Shown: in pieces, positions 1 through 5,045 of the stretch
How the letters are laid out: each line of letters opens with the position of its first letter
Numbering within the stretch: the stretch's first letter is position 1
Source: an uncultured Thermomicrobiales bacterium
GTDB taxonomy: Bacteria > Chloroflexota > Chloroflexia > Thermomicrobiales > UBA6265
DNA length: 6,117 nucleotides
Assembly: GCA_902806375.1 (NCBI GenBank)
Contig: CADCWK010000162.1
Coordinates: 1 to 6,117, forward strand
Reading direction: 5' to 3'
The notes under the pieces: generated by a model
Databases searched by the model: none
Told to the model about the DNA's origin: nothing
Seen by the model: only the letters and a program-made list of their open reading frames with translations
Program-made: the position numbers and the translations under genes

Positions 1-208
1 GCGCGTGGTCCAGCCGCTTGACGATGAACTGGACCGGCTCGCGCTCCAGCTCGTATTGCCAGGCGACGCTGGCCTCGAGGACGGATCGTGGCGTGGCGCC
101 GAACGAGCCGTGGTTGAGGAAGGCGACCTCCGGGTCGAGCAGGAACAGCGGGCGGAGCGTCTCGGCCGAGGGCGCGCTCGCCTCGGTCTGATCCAGGACG
201 GTGGACAT
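1..208 (-). CDS. Class V aminotransferase, isopenicillin N epimerase-like (N-terminal part only)
   Basis: Reading the minus strand from the ATG at 208 gives 69 complete codons before the window edge. Residues 29-40 read AFLNHGSFGATP and are followed by RSVLEA (41-46) and a Tyr/Glu-rich helix ending EREPVQF (55-61). This 'FLNHGSFG.TP' opening followed by 'E.EP..F' is the recognisable start of the isopenicillin N epimerase-like branch of PLP-dependent class V (fold type I) aminotransferases, cytosolic enzymes that act on amino acid substrates. The PLP lysine and the rest of the catalytic domain lie outside the window, so substrate and reaction cannot be given; many members of this branch are unrelated to antibiotic synthesis. 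A purine-rich site just upstream supports the start. The gene is divergent from the sigma factor gene. Confidence is high for the family, low for any specific function. Confidence 0.85.
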   Translation of the reverse strand, partial: MSTVLDQTEASAPSAETLRPLFLLDPEVAFLNHGSFGATPRSVLEASVAWQYELEREPVQFIVKRLDHA

Positions 209-211
209 GGG

Positions 212-219
212 TTCCTCCC
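212..219 (-). promoter_or_regulatory. Ribosome binding site of the aminotransferase
   Basis: On the minus strand the sequence reads GGGAGGAA, with the GGGAGG core at 219-214, five bases before the ATG at 208. This is a good Shine-Dalgarno match at good spacing and fixes the start of the partial aminotransferase gene. Confidence 0.7.
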
Positions 220-435
220 GGTCCGCGATGATGCGGCCTGATATCGGTGGGCGGACGGACGACCGTGCATGACGAGCGACGGGTGACGATCGGATCGCGG
301 TAGTGTATCGGCCAGTCCATCCCTTCGCTGTCTGGTCGTCTCCGTCCCTGGTCCGGAGTAACGGGAATGCCCCTGCGCCCGCACATGGGCCGAACGGCGA
401 GCGTGACCTTTTCGGCATGGGCGGGTTTACGTGGG

Positions 436-449
436 TGGATGCGCATCCA
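436..449. promoter_or_regulatory. 14-bp perfect palindrome upstream of the sigma gene, possible operator
   Basis: TGGATGCGCATCCA is a perfect dyad centred between 442 and 443, about 62 bases before the sigma factor ATG and just downstream of a weak promoter-like pair (403-431). Its place in a regulatory region fits a dimeric repressor or activator site. Palindromes of this length can also arise by chance, and no second copy was seen nearby. Confidence 0.3.
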
Positions 450-500
450 TCAACGACAGGGTCGGTGCGAACGCCCGGCCGGTCGCCGGTCATCGCGGAC

Positions 501-506
501 GAGGAG
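501..506 (+). promoter_or_regulatory. Ribosome binding site of the sigma factor gene
   Basis: GAGGAG ends five bases before the ATG at 512. It selects that ATG over the in-frame upstream ATG at 431, which lacks a comparable site, and no other in-frame ATG or GTG occurs between 512 and the conserved sigma domain (only an unsupported TTG at 638). Confidence 0.65.
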
Positions 507-511
507 TGACC

Positions 512-1444
512 ATGCGGTGGCGACGACGACACCGGCCCCGGCCAGCCCGTCCGGCTGACCACCACGGTGGGCCCCGGGCCCGGATCCTCACGCTCGGCCC
601 GCCGGTCACCCCGAGCGGTAGCGACCAGACGCTCCGGTTGCTACCAGCGGGGACGGGCGGCGGAACGCCCTGGCCCAGCCGGACGTGGCGCCCAATCCTC
701 GTCCTGGCGAGCTGTTCGGGCATCTGGGCCTCCTCCGCCCGGACGCCCGGCGGACCGCCCTCCGGCAGCGACTCGTCACCGATCAACGCTTCGCCCCGCG
801 ACACCCGACCTGTCTCTCGTCCCGACCAGCCGGCCAGCGCGGCGGCCAGCCAGCCACGCGCGACGGGCAGCGACGCCGACCTGATCCGGGCGGCCCAGGC
901 CGACCCGGCCGAATTCGCTGCCGTGTATGAACGCTACGTCGACCCGATCTACCGCTACTGCGTCACCCGCGTCGGCTCCCCGGCCGACGCCGAGGACGCG
1001 ACCAGCCAGACCTTCGCCAGGGCCTTCGGCGCCCTGTCGACGTTCCGGTCCCGGCCGGACCTGGCCGGCGGCGGCGTCCGCTCGTGGCTGTTCACCATCG
1101 CCCACAACGTGGTGGTGAGCGGCTACCGCGACCGGCGACCGACCAGCCCGCTGGCCGACGCCGACCTGCTGATCGACCCGGACCCGACCCCGGACGAACA
1201 GGCGATCGCGGCCGAGCGCCGGGAGATCCTGCTCGGCTCGATCGCCCGGCTGTCCGACGACCAGCGCCGGGTGGTCGAGCTGCGGCTGGCCGGGCTGAGC
1301 GGCCCGGAGATCGCCGCCGTCCTCGGCCGCAGCCACGGCGCGATCAAGATGATGCAGTTCCGCGCCATCGACCGGCTCCGCACCCTGCTCGCCGACCGCC
1401 TCGGGGCGGAACCCACCACGGAGGTGTCCGATGACCAGCGATGA
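512..1444 (+). CDS. ECF-type sigma-70 family RNA polymerase sigma factor
   Basis: The 310-residue product is a cytoplasmic transcription initiation factor that would direct RNA polymerase to a specific promoter set. The sigma region 2 domain spans about residues 121-209: DADLIRAAQ (121-129), FAAVYERYVDPIYRYC (135-150), the region 2.2 core DAEDATSQTFARAF (159-172) and the region 2.4 stretch RSWLFTIAHNVVV (190-202). After a Pro/Asp linker, region 4 covers about 236-296, with LSDDQRRVVELRLAGLS (247-263) and the helix-turn-helix PEIAAVLGRSHGAIKMMQFR (265-284). There is no region 1.1 or 3, as usual for ECF factors. The first ~117 residues are an odd Pro/Arg/Ser-rich extension with no recognisable domain; most ECF factors are about 160-220 residues long. 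The start rests on the GAGGAG site before ATG 512. The 3' end overlaps the next gene by 14 bases, which suggests co-translation with its probable regulator. The family is certain, the exact N-terminus less so. Confidence 0.9.
   Translation: MRWRRRHRPRPARPADHHGGPRARILTLGPPVTPSGSDQTLRLLPAGTGGGTPWPSRTWRPILVLASCSGIWASSARTPGGPPSGSDSSPINASPRDTRPVSRPDQPASAAASQPRATGSDADLIRAAQADPAEFAAVYERYVDPIYRYCVTRVGSPADAEDATSQTFARAFGALSTFRSRPDLAGGGVRSWLFTIAHNVVVSGYRDRRPTSPLADADLLIDPDPTPDEQAIAAERREILLGSIARLSDDQRRVVELRLAGLSGPEIAAVLGRSHGAIKMMQFRAIDRLRTLLADRLGAEPTTEVSDDQR
1420..1426 (+). promoter_or_regulatory. Ribosome binding site of the membrane protein gene, inside the sigma gene
   Basis: GGAGGTG lies within the last codons of the sigma factor gene, four bases before the ATG at 1431 (six from the GGAGG core). 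It is the strongest Shine-Dalgarno match in the window. Because the downstream start precedes the sigma stop codon (1442-1444), ribosomes ending the sigma gene sit directly on this start, a usual arrangement for keeping a sigma factor and its regulator in proportion. Confidence 0.7.
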
Positions 1445-4400
1445 GCGACGGGCGATCTCCGGGAACGGGACCACCCCACCGACCAGCCCGACCAAAGGCA
1501 CGACTGACCCGGACCGGCTCGACCAGCTGGACCGGTACTGGGACGCCGCGACCGGCAATGGCTACCAGCGGGCGGACGCCATCGCGCTCGACCCGGCCCG
1601 AGCCCGGACCATCGACCAATTGCAGGCCCTCGCCTACGCACGATCCGACGGGATCCCGGAGGGAGGCCGCGCCCGCATCTGGCGGGACGTGGCTTCCCGG
1701 GCCGGCATCCCCACCCGACAGGAGTCATCCATGGTCTCCCCGTCATCACTGTCCGGCGCCATGGCCGCGCCGGACCTGACGCTGCCTGCCAGCCACGCGC
1801 GTGGCGGTCACCCAGCCACCGACGCGGCGGGCGGCTACGCCGTCCCCGGCGGCGGCCGCCCGTCGCAGCCGACCGGCCGCGCCTGGTGGTCCCGGCTCCA
1901 GTTCGCCGTCGCGGCGGTCCTCATCCTCGGCCTGTTCGCCACGATCCTCGCCCCGATGGACGACGGCCAGGTCGGCCAGTTCGGCGGCGTCGGGAATGAT
2001 TCCACTCCAACCTCTCCCCCTGTAGGTAACGTCCCATCCATCGGTTACCCGGGGGCCTTCACGGGTGGTGGGTGGCTGATCGACCTGCCGATGAGCCAAA
2101 AAGGCCACACGATCAGCCTCAACCGGGTTACGTTGACCAGCGGTGCCACGCTGCCCCTGCCTCCTGATTCGATCTACCTTGTCTCATCCGTGACTGGGCT
2201 GTTCACTGTAGAACGGGTCAACGGCTCGTCGCCCCTGCAGATCGATCGGCCCAGTAGCATCGATATTGACACGGGTGGTGGAGCCGTCATCGCTGATCGC
2301 GGTGGCGACGTGTCGGTTAGCGTTTTGACGATCGCGGCAGAGGGAACCCTTCCACTTGCGTCGGCCGATGGCGTAACGGCCTATCCACTCATCAGCTACC
2401 CGACCGGGGAGTACCGGTTCGAGACCCAGATCAACGTGGTATTCGGCAGCGGACCAGCAGGGGCTGGTCCGGAGCCGGTGCCGCCCAGTGGGGTCGCCGA
2501 TCTCCCACAGAACCTCTCGTCTTCTGGAACGACCATGCTGCTCTACGCCGAACAGGGGTCGATCGAGATTGACTCTCCGGACACGCTGATTGAGGACATC
2601 AACCTCGATAGCGAATACCAGGAGTTCGTCGGAGACCTGACCATCCAGTCAGGCGAGACGGCAGTCGTCCGCAACCCGAGCCTTGCCTCCATCCAGCGGG
2701 CCAACCCCGACGAAGGGGCGGTCTACACCGCCGTCTTCCTCGCTCCGCCTGCACTCGACCGAACACCGGGGCGGACGTACTCCAACACGCACACTGGAAG
2801 CATCGGCGGTCCGTTCAGCGTGGCTACCGACGGACGCGACTATCAGGTCGTGCTCGACCGGCTGACGCTCGCACCGGGAGCCATCCTTTCCCTCCCGCCT
2901 GGCATCGACCGCGGCGTCCAGTGGACCGGCGGTGGGGACATGGTCATGAACGTCAGCGGTGGCACACAGTCGCCGCTGACACTTCCCAACCCCACCGTCA
3001 CCGGCTCGTTCGGCGACGCAGGGTTCTCCCTGGTCCAGACCGGCGACACACCGGTCACGCTGACGCTCCTGTCCGTCCTGCCGAGCGGGGCGTCGGATGA
3101 GACGGTCCCGGCTGGTCAGGAGGGCGTGGCCACAGAACGCCTCACGACATACACGGCCTCCAATCCATCCAACGCCACGGAGTTGCAGGTACTGTTCTCT
3201 GCCACGAGTGCCGAGGCGTTTCCGGTGGAGATCGACTACGGGCTTGGTCTCAACACGGGTCGGAGCATCAGCGACAGCTATGCATTGATCCGCGCTGAGG
3301 CCGGTTCGATCGTCCTTGACCGGCCAGCCAGCAGAATCGTCGATGGCCGCGAGACGATAGAGCTTGCCAATGGCGAACCGCTCTCAGTAGGAGAAACCGT
3401 CCGCGTCAATGACCTGCTCGGTGCGACGATCAGCGGCCCGTCTGATGGCAGTCCAGCTGGGTACACCGTCGTGATCGTCTCCCCTATTACCAATCCGATT
3501 GGGACATCCACGGATGTCGCTCCGCCAGCGGCACTTACCGGTCTCACCCCTTCCAGCGTCGACGTGTCGGCGGAGCTTGCTGCCGGACAACCGGTCGACA
3601 TCGCCGTCGTTCGCCATACCCTCGGACCAGACGGCGAACTGACCGTGTTTCCGGACGGAGGCGTGCCGACGAACCGGGGAGTGATGACGTTTCCCATTAC
3701 GGTGATCACCTATGTGGCCAGCGGCGATGGGACAGCCACCGCCATGGGACAACCAGCGGCGGAGCTTGCCAGCCGATCGTCAGACGTCGCCATGCACAGC
3801 GCCGAGATTGGCAGTTCCCTGACAATCAGAGCCGGCGGCGAGGGCCTGACCATCTTCCAACTCACAGTCGGCTCCAGCCGGCCTGGTCTCGATAGCGCCG
3901 GGGAAGTCGAGTCGGTCGAACTGGGCCAATACCAGGTGTCGAGCCCGTTGGCTGGAACGATCGATCCGCTCAGCACCGTCGGGGTTCGCGTTCGCGTCAT
4001 GCTTCGCGCAACCGTCGGTAGCGGGGAAGGCGCCAGTCAGATCCTCGGTGGGGACGGCGCGGTCACACTTCTGACGCCGCTGGCCGGTGACGCGCGGATC
4101 GTGCCGGGCGTCGGCGTGATCCGTCTCGCCGGGACAGCGGACAGCGCCCGTGCCGGGACACTGGTCACCATGCCAGAGACCGTAACGACCGGTAGTAGCG
4201 TGATCGCCGAGCCAGGCGGACAGTTCCGGGTTGCTCCCTCCGGTGGCAACCTGAGTTATCTCTGGGCGGAAGTCGAGATCATCGCCGACGAGACCACGTC
4301 CGCCACACCGATGGCTACGCCGACGCCCGGCACCCCGGCTGCAGCTACGGCCTGCGACATCGCGCCCCGAACGGTCGAGGAGTTGCTCGCGCTCTACGAC

Positions 4401-4829
4401 CAGGGGGTCGCCGATCCCGTCGACCCGCTCACGGTCGGCTACCGGGACGACGCCGGCACTGGGGCACCAGCCGACCCGGAGACCGTCGCCGGCGTCACCG
4501 GGACGCTGACCCGGTTGGTAGCCTGCCAGGATGCCAACGATCCGCTGCGCCGGTACGCGCTCTACTCCGACGCCGGTCTCCGGGTCGTCCTACCGCTGAC
4601 CTACGAGACCCGGGACGACGTTACCGCCCTTCCCGACCGACCGGCGGCCCAGAACAGCTCCGGCACGGTCAGTGAACTCTCTGTCTCGGACGTCAAGCTG
4701 TTCGCGGATGGTCGGGCCGGCGCCCGGGTCGTGCTCGGGACCGAGTTCGCCTACGTCACCCTGTCCCTGGGTCCAGACGGTTCTTGGCTGATCGACCTCT
4801 GGGACGACCGGGACGAACCCGGCGTCTGA
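1431..4829 (+). CDS. Large single-pass membrane protein with tandem cupin-like repeats; candidate anti-sigma/sensor partner
   Basis: This 1132-residue protein matches no named family I recognise. Residues 1-150 are predicted cytoplasmic: a helical segment around 26-92 (LDQLDRYWDAA at 30-40, LDPARARTIDQLQALA at 53-68, RARIWRDVASRAG at 80-92), then a Gly/Pro-rich linker. One membrane helix lies at about 157-175 (QFAVAAVLILGLFATILAP), preceded by Arg150 and Arg155, so the N-terminus should be inside and the large remainder outside. Residues 215-951 hold three tandem beta-rich repeat units (see separate entries). A Thr/Pro linker (955-973) leads to an NTF2/SnoaL-like domain (about 975-1126) with ACQDANDPLRRYALYSD (1031-1047) and GSWLIDLWDD (1117-1126). 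The only two cysteines, 975 and 1032, could form a disulphide. The 14-base overlap with the sigma gene and the topology suggest an anti-sigma or co-sensor role, but the cysteine-free head rules out a HxxxCxxC zinc anti-sigma motif. Third-position GC drops in the repeat part. The coding call is certain, the role inferred. Confidence 0.85.
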   Translation: MTSDERRAISGNGTTPPTSPTKGTTDPDRLDQLDRYWDAATGNGYQRADAIALDPARARTIDQLQALAYARSDGIPEGGRARIWRDVASRAGIPTRQESSMVSPSSLSGAMAAPDLTLPASHARGGHPATDAAGGYAVPGGGRPSQPTGRAWWSRLQFAVAAVLILGLFATILAPMDDGQVGQFGGVGNDSTPTSPPVGNVPSIGYPGAFTGGGWLIDLPMSQKGHTISLNRVTLTSGATLPLPPDSIYLVSSVTGLFTVERVNGSSPLQIDRPSSIDIDTGGGAVIADRGGDVSVSVLTIAAEGTLPLASADGVTAYPLISYPTGEYRFETQINVVFGSGPAGAGPEPVPPSGVADLPQNLSSSGTTMLLYAEQGSIEIDSPDTLIEDINLDSEYQEFVGDLTIQSGETAVVRNPSLASIQRANPDEGAVYTAVFLAPPALDRTPGRTYSNTHTGSIGGPFSVATDGRDYQVVLDRLTLAPGAILSLPPGIDRGVQWTGGGDMVMNVSGGTQSPLTLPNPTVTGSFGDAGFSLVQTGDTPVTLTLLSVLPSGASDETVPAGQEGVATERLTTYTASNPSNATELQVLFSATSAEAFPVEIDYGLGLNTGRSISDSYALIRAEAGSIVLDRPASRIVDGRETIELANGEPLSVGETVRVNDLLGATISGPSDGSPAGYTVVIVSPITNPIGTSTDVAPPAALTGLTPSSVDVSAELAAGQPVDIAVVRHTLGPDGELTVFPDGGVPTNRGVMTFPITVITYVASGDGTATAMGQPAAELASRSSDVAMHSAEIGSSLTIRAGGEGLTIFQLTVGSSRPGLDSAGEVESVELGQYQVSSPLAGTIDPLSTVGVRVRVMLRATVGSGEGASQILGGDGAVTLLTPLAGDARIVPGVGVIRLAGTADSARAGTLVTMPETVTTGSSVIAEPGGQFRVAPSGGNLSYLWAEVEIIADETTSATPMATPTPGTPAAATACDIAPRTVEELLALYDQGVADPVDPLTVGYRDDAGTGAPADPETVAGVTGTLTRLVACQDANDPLRRYALYSDAGLRVVLPLTYETRDDVTALPDRPAAQNSSGTVSELSVSDVKLFADGRAGARVVLGTEFAYVTLSLGPDGSWLIDLWDDRDEPGV
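1720..1733 (+). promoter_or_regulatory. Possible internal ribosome site and start within the membrane protein gene
   Basis: AGGAG at 1720-1724 lies six bases before an in-frame ATG at 1731 (Met101). Initiation here would give a 1032-residue form without the cytoplasmic helical segment but with the membrane helix and all outside repeats. The site is as good as those of the real gene starts in this window. It could produce a second isoform, mark an old gene fusion point, or be chance. Confidence 0.4.
2073..2750 (+). repeat. Protein repeat unit 1 of the extracytoplasmic region (residues 215-440)
   Basis: First of three diverged tandem units, each made of an A and a B half. The A half contains LNRVTLTSGATLPLPP (230-245). 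The B half contains LLYAEQGSIEID (370-381), then SGETAVVRN (407-415), and closes with the strand YTAVFLAPP (432-440). The 'RxTLxPGAxLxLPP' opening followed by alternating short hydrophobic strands is what a cupin-like (double-stranded beta-helix) half looks like. No HxH metal motif is present. The repeat is visible at protein level only, not as DNA identity. Confidence 0.55.
2811..3488 (+). repeat. Protein repeat unit 2 of the extracytoplasmic region (residues 461-686)
   Basis: Second tandem unit, with the same order of landmarks as unit 1: LDRLTLAPGAILSLPP (475-490) in the A half, then ALIRAEAGSIVLDRP (618-632), VGETVRVND (653-661) and the closing strand YTVVIVSPI (678-686) in the B half. 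The A motif lies 245 residues after that of unit 1, and the closing strand 246 residues after, so the two units are almost the same length. This is the best-matching pair of the three. Confidence 0.55.
3591..4283 (+). repeat. Protein repeat unit 3 of the extracytoplasmic region (residues 721-951), diverged
   Basis: Third and most diverged unit: VVRHTLGPDGELTVFP (726-741) aligns without gaps with the A motifs of units 1 and 2. LLTPLAGDARI (880-890), TGSSVIAEP (920-928) and the closing strand YLWAEVEII (943-951) take the places of the B landmarks. The A motif is 251 residues after that of unit 2. The B half match is weak and depends on order and spacing. Confidence 0.4.
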
Positions 4830-4859
4830 CCGGTCTCGTGAACCGACCTGTGTGCGTAG

Positions 4860-4903
4860 GGGACGTCTCCGGATCGGCTGATCCGGAGACGTCCCGCCGT
4901 TTT
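4860..4903 (+). terminator. Rho-independent terminator after the membrane protein gene
   Basis: The arms GGGACGTCTCCGGATC (4860-4875) and GATCCGGAGACGTCCC (4880-4895) are perfect reverse complements of 16 bases around a GGCT loop. TTTT follows at 4900-4903, offset by GCCG. The hairpin begins 31 bases after the stop codon at 4827-4829. The very stable stem supports termination of the sigma/membrane-protein transcript; the short, displaced T run makes it less canonical. There is no A run on the left side, so no sign that it works in the other direction. Confidence 0.75.
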
Positions 4904-4917
4904 CGACGGCACCGTCG
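4904..4917. repeat. Short inverted repeat just after the terminator
   Basis: CGACGG-CA-CCGTCG forms a compact hairpin directly after the T run of the terminator. It could back up termination or be part of the control region of the downstream exporter gene. It is short, and GC-rich DNA yields such dyads easily. Confidence 0.3.
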
Positions 4918-4973
4918 GGTTACCCGATCAGCGGAAATCCTAAACACGATTCCCAGACAGGTCCAATGGGTAG

Positions 4974-5001
4974 TTGGCGAGACGAGAATCGGGTGTAAGG
5001 T
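4974..5001 (+). promoter_or_regulatory. Candidate promoter of the exporter gene
   Basis: TTGGCG (4974-4979) and TAAGGT (4996-5001) are separated by 16 bases. They match four of six positions of the -35 consensus and the TAnnnT form of the -10 box. The pair lies in the locally AT-richer stretch between the terminator and the exporter gene, about 45 bases before the GTG at 5046. This placement supports independent transcription of the exporter. No operator is evident. Confidence 0.4.
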
Positions 5002-5045
5002 GGTCAGGCGGTCTGCCCTGGGGAACGGTCCCGGAGATTGGTCGC

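Larger units (their letters stand above)
209..511. other. Divergent intergenic region between aminotransferase and sigma factor
   Basis: About 300 bases separate the two divergent starts. No convincing coding sequence is seen: the short open frames here have no family resemblance and no good ribosome site. The region should carry promoters for both genes. Weak candidates are a TAnnnT box on the plus strand at 301-306 (TAGTGT), a TACACT box on the minus strand (307-302), and GTGACC (403-408) 17 bases before TTTACG (426-431) on the plus strand; none has two good boxes at standard spacing, so none is annotated as a promoter. The distinctive element is a 14-bp perfect palindrome at 436-449. Confidence 0.6.

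Noticed and set aside
303..509. 68-codon open frame in the divergent intergenic region
   Set aside because: No ribosome site at its start, no motif, and it overlaps the ribosome site of the sigma gene; treated as non-coding.
490..804. 104-codon minus-strand frame opposite the odd sigma extension
   Set aside because: Considered because the sigma extension is low complexity, but the translation has no recognisable features and would leave the well-placed ATG 512 unexplained.
776..1558. 260-codon open frame on the minus strand
   Set aside because: It lies opposite the clear sigma factor domains; its translation has no family resemblance, and long antisense open frames are expected where codons end in G or C.
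1123..1749. 208-codon open frame on the minus strand
   Set aside because: Antisense to the sigma gene and the head of the membrane protein; Arg/Ser/Pro-rich shadow translation without motifs.
1792..1805. 14-bp perfect palindrome GCCACGCGCGTGGC
   Set aside because: Inside the coding part of the membrane protein in one of its most GC-rich stretches, so a chance dyad is likely.
2073..4283. True metal-binding cupin enzyme domains
   Set aside because: The HxH...E...H metal ligands are absent; histidines outside the membrane are only four and scattered. Only a cupin-like fold is suggested.
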